From positions 1-64,000 of the forward strand of contig CAVUMR010000003.1 in NCBI GenBank assembly GCA_963742715.1: 64,000 bases of DNA, written 5' to 3'. The stretch's first letter is position 1. The number at the start of each line of letters is the position of its first letter. Shown in pieces: positions 1 through 10,642 of this stretch. The stretch comes from CAVUMR01 sp963742715 (GTDB lineage: Bacteria; Actinomycetota; Actinomycetes; Mycobacteriales; Micromonosporaceae). The notes beneath the pieces are model-generated. The model had not been told where the DNA came from and did no database searches. It saw only the letters and a list, made by a program, of their open reading frames with translations. Made by a program: the position numbers and the translations under genes.

Positions 1-813
1 TGGTCACCGATGCAGCGCCGACGACCTCGAGGACGAAGCACGAGATGAACAGACCGGAGGAGGCGAACAGGCCCGTGCGGGCGGTCGACACCGTCGACGG
101 CAGGTAGCGGGTGTAGTCCGCGGCGTACGGCGTCCAGCCCGCGGCGTAGCCGAATGAGGTGCCGACGGTGAGCAGGAAGCCGCCGAGTCCGCCGACCCCG
201 CCGGCTCCGACGGGTGCCCCGAGATCCGCGTGCATGAAGATCGCGACCGATGCGGCGATGAAGATGACGGCCAGCACCGGGAACGAGTACTTCTCGAAGG
301 CCTGCACCAGGTTGTGCCCGAAGAAGGCGAACGCGGTCTGCAGCAGCACGATGATGATCAGGCCGACCAGCGGTCCGATGCCGAACAGCGTCGACCAGCG
401 CGTACGCGCCGCTGACGCTGTTGGTGGCGAACCAGCCGACGCCTGCGGTCACCGACATCAGCACCGCGGGCACGGCGTTGCCCTTGAAGCCGAACGCCAT
501 CCGGCCCAGCACCATCTGCGGCACGCCGTGCAGCGGGCCGCGCGCGGACAGGAAGTAGTGCGCCAGCGCGCCGAGACCGGTGCCGATCACGATGCCCGCG
601 ACGGCCTGCCAGAAGCTCATGCCGAAGGCGAGCGACGGCCAGCATGCCGACGAAGATCGTCGCGAACTCGAGGTTCGGCGACGTCCACGTCCAGAACAGC
701 TGACTGGGCTTGCCGTGCCGATCGGCCTCGGCGATGAACTCGTTGCCGCCGGGCTCGACGGCAACGATCCGGTCGCGGTAGGTGCCGTCGGTGGTGGGCT
801 CGGTCGCTGTCAT
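1..813 (-). CDS. NCS1-family nucleobase/cytosine permease, N-terminal part (cut by window edge, frameshifted)
   Basis: Membrane symporter of the nucleobase:cation symporter-1 family (purines, cytosine, hydantoin or similar). The start at 813 gives an N-terminus with RDRIVAVEPGGNEFI, typical of this family before the first membrane segment. The protein then continues through hydrophobic segments in two other frames. One frame break lies near 629 (an extra C before AFGMSFWQAV) and one near 401 (an extra G before the STLFGIGPLVG segment). The gene runs off the left edge, so the C-terminal half is not visible. Substrate cannot be inferred. The breaks look like sequencing errors because both sides remain good family sequence. 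A second, complete NCS1 permease lies at 55.9 kb. Confidence 0.75.
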
Positions 814-861
814 GGGTACACCGTTGTCTGCGGTGCGCGCGCTCGCAACCGGAATCGCCGA

Positions 862-2152
862 TTAGCGGGTTTGCGTCGGTCGGTTGAACGTGTGGAAAAC
901 GCTGAATCCAGCCAACGTGCCCAGGGCGATCGAGAAGATCGCGGCGACCGTCGTGCCGAGGGTGTTGAGAGTGGCGGGACCACCGGTTGCGGCTTCGCTC
1001 AACGAGACGAAGCTCAGCGCACCGGGCACCAGGGCCCAGAACGCCGCCAGCATCATCACGATCGCGGCGGGCGAGCTCTTGATGCGCGAGGCCAACATGG
1101 CGAACGGGACGACGAGGAACGCGCCGACCGCCCCGCTATAGGACGCGGGCAGGGCCAGACCGCCGATCTGCTGGCCGATGAGCGCAACACCGATGGCGGC
1201 CATCAGCCAGAACAGCGACCCCTTCGGCGCGGACAGGTACACGTAGAGACCCACGGCGACCACGACGATCGCCACGTACAGCGCCCAGTCCCCCATTTGG
1301 GGTGAGGGGTCTTGCGCCGCAACCCGTCCCGCGATGTGCATGCCCAGCGCCACACCGAAGACCAGGAGCATCAACTGCGTCACCCCGTAGATGAGCCGGC
1401 TCGCGCCCGCGACGATCTCGGAGCTCGCCAGCTCCATCGAGCCGATCGTCAACGACATGCCGGGGAGCATCGCGACCAACGGCGGGCTGATCACCCGCAG
1501 CAGGCCGTCGTTGGCTGCGTCGGCGACGAACCAGGTGGCAAGGACGGTGATCAACGCCGCCGAGAGCGTGGGCAGGATGGGGTTGAGCGCGGGGAACGGC
1601 CGGCCCAACAGGACCACGGCGCCGACCACCAGCCCCAGGAACGCGTACGCCGGGAGCGCCGCCCACGTCGGATTGATGACCATCCCGAAGCCGACGGTGG
1701 TGACGGCGTACGCGATGACGGTGAGCGACGGGACCGAAGCGCGGTTGCATCGTGCGCGCGGCCGCGACCGCCGCGACCGCATCGGCGGGAGTGATGGCGC
1801 CGACGGATGCGAGGTCGGCGATGTCGTCGATGCGGCCCGCCAGGTCGAGCTGGATCGTCGACCGGTTGGACACCTCGACCTCGTAGCCGACGGAACCGAC
1901 CTGAACGACCAGCGCAGTCGGCAGTGCCACGACGCGGACCTTCTCGCGCGTGTACTGGGCGCCGATGTTGACGAGCCGCCCCGCGACCAACTGGGTGGGT
2001 TGTTCAACCTCGAGCAGCGCGATGCCCAGTTCGCGGAGCATCGCAGCCACTTCGACGTCGTCGTGCGAATCGGGGTCGCTGAGCGCCCCCGGCGTCTCCT
2101 TGCGCACCGACTGCCACACTCGGCGTGCTCTGCCGCCCTTCGGTTCGGTCAC
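862..2152 (-). CDS. threonine/serine exporter family protein (ThrE-like), one frameshift
   Basis: Integral membrane protein of the ThrE family, which exports threonine and serine in Corynebacterium. The N-terminal cytoplasmic half (about 140 residues, with LAGRIDDIADLASVG) is followed by about ten hydrophobic segments reaching the stop at 862. The two halves are in different frames and join near 1735, where removing one extra C restores the reading RFGPSLTVIAYAVTTVGF. The total of about 430 residues fits the family. It lies downstream of the nitroreductase gene on the same strand; in M. tuberculosis, from memory, rpiB (Rv2465c) occupies that place. Transported substrate is inferred from family only. 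Confidence 0.8.
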
Positions 2153-2212
2153 AACCGGTGATTGTCGTCTACGGCCGTTCCCAGGGCGTCATCCCGAGAC
2201 GACCCGCCGACG

Positions 2213-2847
2213 TCAGTCGAACTCGGGCGACTCGTGCCGCGTGCGCTTGAGCTCGAAGAAGTGGGGATATGCCGGCGAAGATCACCGACGCGTCCCACAG
2301 CTTGCCCGCTTCCTCGCCGCGCGGGATGCGCGAGAGCACCGGGCCGAAGAACGCCGACGCCGTTGACGTGGATGGTCGGGCGTGCCGACGTCGTCGCCGA
2401 CCGCGTCCATGCCCGCGTGGTGGCTCTTGCGCAGCGCGTCGTCGAACTTGTCGCTGGTGGCGGCCTCGGCCAGCTCGGCGGGCAGTCCGACCTCCTCGAG
2501 CGACTCCGCTGATCACTTGACTGAAGTCGGAGTCGAATTCTCGATAGCCCTCGTTGTGGATCCGGGTGCCCATCGCCGTGTACAGCGGCGCGAGGATCTC
2601 GGGGCCCTTGGCCTGCTCGGCGGCGATCGCGACGCGGACCGGGCCCCAGGCCTGTCTTCATCATCTCCCGGTACTCGTCGGGCAGGTCGCGGCCCTCGTT
2701 GAGCACGGCGAGGCTCATGACGTGGAAGTTCGACCTCGATGTCGCGCACCTTCTCGACCTCCAGAATCCAGCGGGAGGTGATCCAGCACCACGGGCACAG
2801 CGGGTCGAACCAGAAACCGGCTACGTCTTTTGGGCCTTCTCGGCCAT
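2213..2847 (-). CDS. DsbA-fold mycothiol-dependent nitroreductase (Rv2466c-like), several frameshifts
   Basis: Thioredoxin/DsbA-fold oxidoreductase. The M. tuberculosis homologue Rv2466c uses mycothiol and activates nitro prodrugs. The active-site motif CPWC is visible about 20 residues from the N-terminus (FWFDPLCPWCWITSRW). Other recognisable pieces are VMSLAVLNEGRDLP, AMGTRIHNEGYREFD, GPVLSRIPRGEEAGKLWDASV and the C-terminus PHFFELKRTRHESPEFD. These lie in different frames with at least six breaks between them (near 2818, 2727, 2650, 2513, 2370 and 2270). I choose the ATG at 2847 (MAEKAQKT), which needs a frame correction within the first ten codons. The approximate length, 210 residues, matches the family. 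It is divergent from pepN, as in M. tuberculosis. Confidence 0.8.
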
Positions 2848-2946
2848 TCGTCAAATCCTCTCGGCAGGCAGTGGGACAGAGCTCCGTTCAGCACAACTAT
2901 CGCACGCCCGGACTATGTTCCCGACCGGCGTCTAGGGTTGTTCGAC

Positions 2947-5542
2947 GTGGCACTTCCCAACCTAACCCGCGACCAGGCCGCCGAGCGCGCGGCGCTCGTC
3001 ACCGTCGACACCTACCGCATCGTGCTCGATCTCACCGACGGCGACGGCGCCCCCGGCGAACGCACCTTCCGGTCGACCACGACCGTCGAGTTCGGCGCGC
3101 TCGCCGGCGCGGACACCGTCATCGACATCGCCGCCGACGCCATTCACAGCGCGACGCTCAACGGCGTCGACGATCGACGTCTCCGGCGTACGACGAGTCC
3201 ACCGGCGTCCCGCTCGTCGGCCTGGCCGAGCACAACGTCGTCGTCGTCGAGGCCGACTGCCTGCTACTCCAACACCGGTGAGGGCCTGCACCGCTTCGTC
3301 GACCCCGTCGACGACGAGGTGTACCTGTACTCCCAGTTCGAAACCGCCGACGCCAAGCGGATGTTCGCGTGCTTCGACCAGCCCGACCTGAAGGCGACGT
3401 TCGACGTCACGCGTCACCGCGCCCGCGCACTGGCAGGTGATCTCCAACGGCGCCACGGTGTCCGACGAGCCGTCCGGCAACGAGTCCGTGCACACCTTCG
3501 CGACCACGCCGCGGATGAGCACCTACCTGGTCGCCCTCATCGCCGGGCCCGTACGCGCGCTGGGACGACGTGTACTCCGACGAGCACGGCGAGATCCCGC
3601 TCGGCATCTTCTGCCGCGGGTCGCTCGCGGAGTTCATGGACGCCGAGCGGCTGTTCACCGAGACCAAGCAGGGCTTCGGGTTCTATCACCAGAACTTCGG
3701 CGTGCCATACGCTTTCGGCAAGTACGACCAGCTGTTCGTGCCCGAGTTCAACGCGGGCGCCATGGAGAACGCCGGCGCGGTGACGTTCCTCGAGGACTAC
3801 GTCTTCCGGTCAGCAAGGTCACGCGGTACAGCTACGAGCGGCGCGCCGAGACGGTGCTGCACGAGATGGCGCACATGTGGTTCGGCGACCTGGTCACCAT
3901 GCAGTGGTGGGACGACCTGTGGCTCAACGAGTCGTTCGCGACGTTCGCCTCGGTGCTGTGCCAGGCCGAGGCCACCGAGTACAAGCAGGCGTGGACGACG
4001 TTCGCCAACGTCGAGAAGTCGTGGGCCTACCGGCAGGATCAGCTGCCGTCGACGCACCCCGTCGCCGCCGACATCCCCGACCTGCACGCCGTCGAGGTGA
4101 ACTTCGACGGCATCACCTACGCCAAGGGCGCCAGCGTGCTCAAGCAGCTGGTGGCCTACGTCGGGCTCGAGGCGTTCCTGGCCGGCCTGCGCGACTACTT
4201 CCGCGACCACGCCTTCGCCAACGCCACGTTCGGTGATCTGCTTGGCGCGCTGGAGAAGTCGTCGGGCCGCGACCTGTCGCAGTGGGGCCAGCAGTGGCTC
4301 AAGACCACCGGCCTGAACACGCTGCGCGCCGACTTCGACGTCGACGGTGACGGCGAAGTTCACCCGCTTCGCGATCAGCCAGAGCGGCGCCGCGCCCGGC
4401 GCCGGCGAGACCCGCGTGCACCGGCTGGCCGTCGGCATCTACGACGACGACGGCGTCGGGCAAGTTGGTGCGCGTGCACCGCGAGGAACTCGACGTCGAC
4501 GGGTCCGACGACCGAAGTGCCTGCGCTGCAGGGTGTTTCGCGGGGCAAGCTGATCCTGGTCAACGACGACGACCTGACGTACTGCTCGCTGCGGCTCGAC
4601 CCCGAGTCGCTGCAGACGGTGCTGACCCGCATCGCCGACATCGCCGATTCGCTGCCCCGCACGCTGGCGTGGTCGGCGGCATGGGAGATGACCCGCGACG
4701 CCGAGATGAAGGCCCGCGACTTCGTGGCGCTGGTCGAGGGCGGCGTGCACGCCGAGACCGAAGTCGGTGTGGCGCAACGCCTGCTGCTGCAGGCGCAGAC
4801 CGCGCTGAACTCCTACGCCGACCCGGACTGGGCGTGCTCGCAGGGCTGGCCCGCGTTCGCGCGACCGGCTGCTGGAACTGGCCCGCGGCGCCGAGGCCGG
4901 GCTCGGATCATCAGCTGGCCTACGTCAACGCGCTGTGCACGTCGGCGCTGTCGTTGCGGCACACCGCCGTGCTGGCGGCCCTGCTGGACACCGACCCGGC
5001 CGAGCTCGGTCTGGCCGGCCTGACCGTCGACACCGATCTGCGGTGGCGCATCGTCACCGCGCTGGCCGCCGGCGGCGACATCGACGAGGACGGACATCGC
5101 GACGCCGTTCATCGACGCCGAGGCGCAGCGCGACCCGACCGCGGCGGGCAAGCGCAACGCCGCCGCGGCGTCGGCGGCCCGGCCGCAGGCGGCGGTCAAG
5201 GAGGCCGCCTGGCAGCAGGTCATCGAGGACGACACGCTCGCCAACATCACCACCCGCGCGATCGTCAGCGGCTTCGTGCAGCCCGGCCAGGCCGCGCTGC
5301 TGGCGCCGTTCACGGCGAAGTACTTCGACGTGATCGCCGGCGTGTGGGAGCGACGGTCCAGCGAGGTCGCGCAGACCGTCGTGATCGGCCTGTACCCGTC
5401 GTGGGACGTCAGCCAGGCCGGCCTCGACGCGGCGGATGCCTTCCTGGCGGGCGACGTGCCACCCGCCCTGCACCGGCTGGTGATCGAGGGCCGTGCGGGC
5501 GTGGAGCGGGCGCTGCGGGCGCGGGCTTTCGACATCGCCTGA
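2947..5542 (+). CDS. pepN: aminopeptidase N (zinc M1 metallopeptidase), about a dozen frameshifts
   Basis: Cytosolic M1-family aminopeptidase that removes N-terminal residues from peptides. The GTG start at 2947 gives MALPNLTRDQAAERAALVTVD, as in Rv2467. The family hallmarks are present: substrate-binding GAMEN (around 3760) and the zinc site HEMAHMWFGD followed by the downstream Glu in LNESFATF (3860-3945). The C-terminal ERAP1-like helical region continues to the stop at 5542. The gene span fits a protein of about 860 residues but is not a multiple of three. The frame breaks near 3172, 3186, 3262, 3412, 3550, 3812, 4357, 4459, 4505, 4862, 4893 and 5093 are nearly all one extra base. All catalytic residues survive, which argues for sequence error rather than decay. 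Confidence 0.9.
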
Positions 5543-5636
5543 CGCCACGCCCCTTCTCCGCGCGGCGCGCGTGTTAGAGGGCGACACGCCGTCCAACTAG
5601 CAGCATTCGTGCACGCTCGCGCCACAAAATTGTGCG

Positions 5637-5978
5637 ATGCCGGCCACGAACAGTCGCAGGGCGCGCGCGGCCCGCAGGCGTAAGCGGCGCGTCGCCGCCG
5701 TCGTCAACGACCTCACCCCCGAGGAATGGGCGGCGATCAAGGTCGCGTGGGACGGCTGCGCCTACTGCGGTGCGACCGACGGCCCGCTGCAACGCGACTG
5801 CGTCATGGCCATCTCGCGCGGCGGCCGGTACACCCTGGACAACGTCGTGCCCGCGTGCGCCTCGTGCAATGCGAGCAAGTGCAACGACGAGGTGACCGGC
5901 TGGCTGCGCCGCAAGCGCCTCGACGAGCGGGCCTTCCTGGAGCGGTACGTCCGGATCCGGGCCGAACTCCTGGCCTAG
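5637..5978 (+). CDS. small HNH endonuclease-family protein
   Basis: Short (113 residues) HNH-type protein. The N-terminus is very basic (RRARAARRRKRR), followed by a zinc-ribbon HNH core. This core has CAYCG, the central segment ISRGGRYTLDNVVPAC, and CASCNASKCN supplying the second cysteine pair and the Asn. The first His of a canonical HNH is replaced: the residues before the conserved Val are RDC, not DH. Catalytic ability is therefore uncertain and it may be a DNA-binding relative. The frame is intact and starts at the ATG at 5637. It follows pepN on the same strand. No methylase or restriction partner is adjacent, so a restriction role is not supported. Confidence 0.7.
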   Translation: MPATNSRRARAARRRKRRVAAVVNDLTPEEWAAIKVAWDGCAYCGATDGPLQRDCVMAISRGGRYTLDNVVPACASCNASKCNDEVTGWLRRKRLDERAFLERYVRIRAELLA

Positions 5979-6179
5979 CCGGCCACCGCCAGCAAACATT
6001 CCTGCCGCTCAACGTCAACGCGTCGTCGGCGCCGGAATTCGGGCTCCACAGGCTGCCCGTCGCGCCCGACGTGAGCGCAATCTCACACGTCACAGCTTGA
6101 TTTACATCGATTTAACACGAACAATCAAAGAGTCGGCCGAATGGGTGATCCCCGTGTCGGCCAGCACACAGCAACCAAT

Positions 6180-6196
6180 GCTCTGTGATCCAGAGC
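6180..6196 (+). promoter_or_regulatory. inverted repeat in the leader of the 46-aa gene
   Basis: GCTCTG-TGATC-CAGAGC forms a perfect 6-bp stem with a 5-nt loop. It ends 8 nt before the AGGAG ribosome-binding site and about 20 nt before the ATG at 6217. It could be an operator or a leader RNA hairpin. Nothing in the sequence decides between these. Confidence 0.35.
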
Positions 6197-6216
6197 ACAA
6201 CAGAGGAGAAAGAAAG

Positions 6217-6357
6217 ATGTCGATCACGCAGTTCCGCGCAGACCTGACGCGCAGCATCAACCGGCGCCGCCTCTACGCGCGGATCTACGCCCTTCCCGAT
6301 TCGACGATTCGTGAAGAGCTGCTGGCGATCGCCCAGCGGCACGACGAAGAGCAGTGA
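6217..6357 (+). CDS. small conserved-looking protein, 46 aa, function unknown
   Basis: A 46-residue, charged, probably helical cytosolic protein (MSITQFRADLTRSINRRR ... EELLAIAQRHDEEQ). The start is well supported by AGAGGAGAAAGAAAG just upstream of the ATG, and the gene has its own rho-independent terminator 37 nt after the stop. It therefore looks like a monocistronic, well-expressed small gene. Its position between pepN and the DUF5130 gene is where mycobacterial genomes carry a short hypothetical gene. I cannot name a family. The leader has a small hairpin at 6180. Confidence 0.65.
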   Translation: MSITQFRADLTRSINRRRLYARIYALPDSTIREELLAIAQRHDEEQ

Positions 6358-6393
6358 CGCGGCGGCTTACCAAAGCCCGTCCGCACAGAAAGT

Positions 6394-6439
6394 AGTCCCT
6401 GTAGTCAACGCGAACCGTTGACGACAGGGACTTCTTTTT
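6394..6439. terminator. rho-independent terminator, possibly bidirectional
   Basis: Long inverted repeat AGTCCCTG-TA-GTCAACG and CGTTGAC-GA-CAGGGACT with a short loop, followed on the plus strand by TCTTTTT. It sits between two convergent genes, the 46-aa gene (stop 6357) and the DUF5130 gene (stop 6454), and can serve both. A perfect intrinsic terminator of this size is uncommon in mycobacteria. Confidence 0.85.
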
Positions 6440-6453
6440 GCGCGAAGAGACCG

Positions 6454-6923
6454 TCAGGCAGGTGCGACGCCGGCGGACAGCACCCGCACGGCGCTGATCA
6501 GTCCGTCGATGAGGTTGCCCTCCTTGAACGACGCGGCAGCGGCCGAGACGCCCAGCGGAGCCGCCTCCTCGATGCCGCGGCCCTTGACCTCAGCGCCGTA
6601 GACGACCTCGATGGCCTTCTGGTTCGGCGAGACCGCGAGCAGCACCGCGTTGTCGGGCGTCGGCACCTTGGCCAGGATGTCGCGGGCGGTGGCGGCGGTG
6701 TCCTCACCGAGGTCGCCGAGGTACACCGCGAAGCGGGCCTTCGAGCCCCGCGACCCGTACTTCAGCGCGTCGTCGAGGACGACGAGATCCTTGACCGAGA
6801 ACGGGTAGTGCACCGACAGATCACCAGGCTCGGTGACACCGGAGATCCGCCCGCTGTTCGTGACGGCGTAGCCGTACGGCAGGTTGTCGGATCGACGACC
6901 TTCGCGACCTCACCACTTGCCAC
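6454..6923 (-). CDS. DUF5130 family protein (Rv2468c-like; possible CtaJ subunit), one frameshift
   Basis: DUF5130 protein of about 155 residues. Visible segments are VHYPFSVKDLVVLDDALKYGSRG, the central VPTPDNAVLLAVSPNQKAIEVVYG and the C-terminal GNLIDGLISAVRVLSAG. The GTG start at 6923, preceded by GGAGGTGG, gives MASGEVAKVV. A one-base deletion near 6884 breaks the frame before NLPYGYAVTNSGRISGVTE. As I recall, the M. smegmatis homologues of this gene and the next (MSMEG_4692/4693) were found as accessory subunits of the cytochrome bcc-aa3 supercomplex (CtaJ, CtaI). I have not been able to verify that assignment. The start overlaps the end of the small membrane-protein gene upstream, indicating co-translation. 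Confidence 0.75.
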
Positions 6924-7140
6924 TTGCGCCACCTCCCACGGTCAGATGCGAACCATGGCCACCATGGCCGTGGTCGGCGGGTTCGTCGGCTGCCCACAGG
7001 ATCGGGGCGTGCGTCCATTCCTCGGACAATTTGTACGTCGCCGGATGGGGGCCCTTGCGGGACCAGATCAACGCGATCAACACCAACAGGACCAGCAGCG
7101 GAACGCCGCCCATCAGCGAATGGGCCAAGGCTGTGCTCAC
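6910..7140 (-). CDS. small single-span membrane protein, His/Gly-rich tail (possible CtaI subunit)
   Basis: Protein of 76 residues with one N-terminal membrane segment (GGVPLLVLLVLIALIWS, about residues 11-27). A polar stretch with KLSEEWTHAPILWAADEP follows, then a tail HGHGGHGSHLTVGGGASGKW. The frame is intact. Its end overlaps the start of the DUF5130 gene by 14 bp, so the two are probably co-translated and may act together. By synteny this corresponds to the small gene that, as I recall, encodes a cytochrome aa3-associated subunit in M. smegmatis. The histidine cluster could bind metal, but no cysteine is present. Confidence 0.7.
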   Translation of the reverse strand: MSTALAHSLMGGVPLLVLLVLIALIWSRKGPHPATYKLSEEWTHAPILWAADEPADHGHGGHGSHLTVGGGASGKW

Positions 7141-7166
7141 GATGCAAACCGTATCGCAATCACCAC

Positions 7167-7817
<651 letters not shown>

Positions 7818-7955
7818 ACGTCCTCCGAAGAAACAGTCCACCACGGATCGGAGCCGACTGCACGACAATTCTTACCGTGTTCGCTGGTCAGTCTGGTGAA
7901 CGCAGGGTGACGGGTACTGCCTTTGCCGAGGCGTCGCCGCACCAGTGAGGGGACA

Positions 7956-8360
7956 ATGGTGCTGGTGACAGACGTTCAGCGGTCGTTCTACGAGGAGATC
8001 GGTGGCGCCGAGACCTTTCACGCCATCGTGTCGCGGTTCTACCAACTGGTGCGCGAGGACGAGATCCTGCGCCCGATATACCCGCCCGACGACTTCGACG
8101 GCGCCGAGGAGCGACTGCGGATGTTCCTCGAGCAGTACTGGGGTGGGCCGCGCACGTACTCCGATCAGCGCGGCCACCCGCGGCTGCGGATGCGGCACGC
8201 GCCGTTCACGATCGGCTTCCTGGAGCGCGACGCCTGGCTGCGTTGCATGCACACCGCGATCGCCGAAATCGACGCCGAGACACTCGACGACGAGCATCGC
8301 CGGGCCTTGTTGCAGTACCTGGAGATGGCCGCCCAATCGATGGTCAACTCGACGTTTTGA
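7956..8360 (+). CDS. glbO: group II truncated haemoglobin (trHbO)
   Basis: Haem protein of 134 residues that binds O2 and is proposed to support respiration or peroxide/nitrosative defence in mycobacteria. Visible family marks are SFYEEIGGAETFHAIVSRFY, the highly conserved MFLEQYWGGPRTYSDQRGHP, and RMRHAPF carrying the proximal His (F8). The distal-side Tyr/Trp residues of group II globins also fall in these segments. The frame is intact. It is immediately upstream of aglA, with 6 bp between its stop codon and the aglA start, as in M. tuberculosis (Rv2470-Rv2471). Confidence 0.95.
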   Translation: MVLVTDVQRSFYEEIGGAETFHAIVSRFYQLVREDEILRPIYPPDDFDGAEERLRMFLEQYWGGPRTYSDQRGHPRLRMRHAPFTIGFLERDAWLRCMHTAIAEIDAETLDDEHRRALLQYLEMAAQSMVNSTF

Positions 8361-8366
8361 TTTGGC

Positions 8367-9954
8367 ATGATGTGCGGCCGTGACCAATCCCGCGAGGCGT
8401 GGTGGTCCCGCGCCGTCTTCTACCAGGTGTATCCGCGATCGTTTCGGGACAGCAACGGTGACGGTGTCGGCGATCTCGATGGAGTGACCGCCGGACTCGA
8501 CTATCTGAGCTGCTCTCGGCGTCGACGCGCTGTGGCTGAACCCGGTGATGGTGTCGCCGATGGCCGATCACGGTTACGACGTCGCCGACCCGCGCGACGT
8601 CGACCCGCTGTTCGGCGGCATCGGCGCACTGGACCGCCTGATCGAGGCGGCGCACGCCCGCGGCATCAAGATCACGATGGATCTCGTCCCCAACCACAGC
8701 AGCTCGCGGCATCCGTGGTTCCAGGCCGCGCTGGCGGCCGGCCCTGGCAGCACCCAGCGCGAGCGCTACATCTTCCGCGACGGACGCGGGCCCCGGCGGC
8801 CTGCATCCGCCGAACAACTGGGTGTCGGTGTTCGGCGGCCCGGCGTGGACGCGGGTCGTGGAGCCCGACGGCAACCCCGGCCAGTGGTACCTGCACCTGT
8901 TCGACGCCGAGCAGCCGGACCTCAACTGGGAGAACCCCGAGGTCTTCGACGACCTGGAGAAGACGCTGCGGTTCTGGCTGGACCGGGGCGTTGACGGATT
9001 CCGCATCGACGTCGCGCACGGCATGGCCAAACCGCCCGGATTGCCGGACATGAAGAACCCCAACCTCCCGATGCTCACCCTCGATGACGACGATCCTCGG
9101 TTCAACCACGACGGGGTGCACGAGATCCATCGCGGCATCCGCACGCGTGCTCAACGATTACCCCGACGCCGTCACGATCGGCGAGATCTGGGTCTTCGAC
9201 AACGGCGACTTCGCCAAGTATCTGCGTCCCGACGAGCTGCACCTCGGGTTCAACTTTCGGCTGGTGCGGGCGAAGTTCGATGCGGCCGGAGTTCGGGAGG
9301 CCATCGAGAACTCCTTGGCCGCAGCCGAACTCGCCGACTCGCCGCCAACGTGGTGCCTGTCCAATCACGACGTCGAGCGCGAAGTCAGCCGCTACGGGGG
9401 CGGCGCGGTGGGACTGGCGCGAGCCAAGGCGATGGCGCTGGTGATGCTGGCGCTACCGGGGGCGGTGTTCGTCTACAACGGCGAGGAGTTGGGCCTGCCG
9501 AACGTCGACCTGCCCGACGAGGTGCTGCAGGATCCCACCTGGGAGCGGTCCGGACACCAGGAACGCGGACGCGACGGCTGCCGGGTGCCGATGCCGTGGT
9601 CGGGCGAGACGCCCGCCGTTCGGATTCTCCGACACCGCGGACACCTGGCTGCCGATGCCGCCGGACTGGTCGGAGTTGACGGTCGAGAAGCAGGACGGCG
9701 TACCCGGTTCGACGCTGTCGCTGTTTCGCCGGGCCATCGAATTGCGCCATGGCCGAGGCGGATCTCGGCGACGGTGTCGACTGGCTCGACGCGCCGGAGG
9801 GTGCGCTGGCGTTCCGCGTGCGCCGACGGCATGGTGTGCGTACTCAACGCAGGCACCGGGCCCGTGCCGTTGCCCGACGGCGAGGTGCTGCTCACCAGCG
9901 ACGCGGTGGCGGATGGCGCAGCTGCCGCCCAACGCCGCGGCCTGGATCCGCTAG
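8367..9954 (+). CDS. aglA: alpha-glucosidase, GH13 family (AglA), multiple frameshifts
   Basis: Cytosolic GH13 alpha-glucosidase/oligo-1,6-glucosidase acting on maltose- or isomaltose-type linkages. GH13 conserved regions are visible: region I MDLVPNHSS, region II DGFRIDVAHG (nucleophile Asp), region III around IGEIWVFD (acid/base Glu) and region IV SNHDVER. The start is ATG 8367 (MMCGRDQSREAWWSRAVFYQ); a GTG at 8380 in another frame is possible if a base error lies between. Frame breaks occur near 8507, 8797, 9150, 9617, 9750, 9820 and 9890. The stop TAG at 9952 overlaps the end of the convergent gene by 4 bp. All catalytic residues are present. Confidence 0.85.
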
Positions 9955-10642
9955 CGCAGCACCACGGCGGGGTCGCCGCGGCGGCGGTAGACGCGTGCCG
10001 AACCGGGCGTCGATGCGCAGCCAGGCCGGCAGCACCCGCACCCGCACCACCTCGTCGGCCGCCACCGACTCCGGCGCGAATTCATCGCCCTTGCTTGTCG
10101 ATTGCGGCAGGAATCCCATTGCGGTCAAGGCGAATACACATCGCATGGGAATGCCGACTTCGGTATCGCCGGAACGGACGGCGACGACCTCCTGCTCCAG
10201 CAACGACGCTGGCGGGCCGTGCGAGCTGCTGTGCTCCTTGGCCAATGCGACCCCACGTTGCGCGAGGTCGAGAACCGCCCGGGCGGGCACGTCGTCGAGG
10301 TGGACGAACCCGCTGTCCGGTGGCAGCGCACCGCGCCACGCGGAGTCCATCGCGAATCCGGGATCCACGTAACCCGAGCGGTCCATCTGCGGGCAGCGCA
10401 CGCGCCAGCGCGTCGGCCCCTGCGGAGAGGTCGGCCGGACGAACCCGACCGCCGACGACGCGGCTGGCGAGCACGTCGAATCCGGTGGCGAGCCAGGCCA
10501 CCACCTGCCCGCCAGGGCGTTCCCTCAACCGGATCACGCTGGAGTCGTCGAGACGCAACGCGGCATCGACGAAGGCGCTCAGGTCTTCTCGGTGTACGGC
10601 ATCGTCGAGCCACAGGCCGCGCTCCTGGCCACTGGAACTCAC
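9951..10642 (-). CDS. conserved protein of unknown function (Rv2474c-like), frameshifted
   Basis: About 230-residue soluble protein. It starts at GTG 10642 (MSSSGQERGLWLDDAVHRED), whose GTGA overlaps the stop of the thioesterase gene upstream, so it is translationally coupled. Segments such as SSVIRLRERPGGQVVAWLATGFDVLASRVVGG and GYVDPGFAMDSAWRGALPP continue in different frames, with breaks near 10395 and 10005. The C-terminus is VYRRRGDPAVVLR ending at 9951. By position it matches Rv2474c, a conserved actinobacterial protein. I recognise no catalytic motif. Co-transcription with gdh and the thioesterase is the only functional clue. Confidence 0.7.

Noticed and set aside
2947..5542. Programmed frameshifting in pepN
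   Set aside because: About a dozen breaks in one gene without slippery heptamers or shared context, and similar breaks in many unrelated genes; sequence error explains it better.
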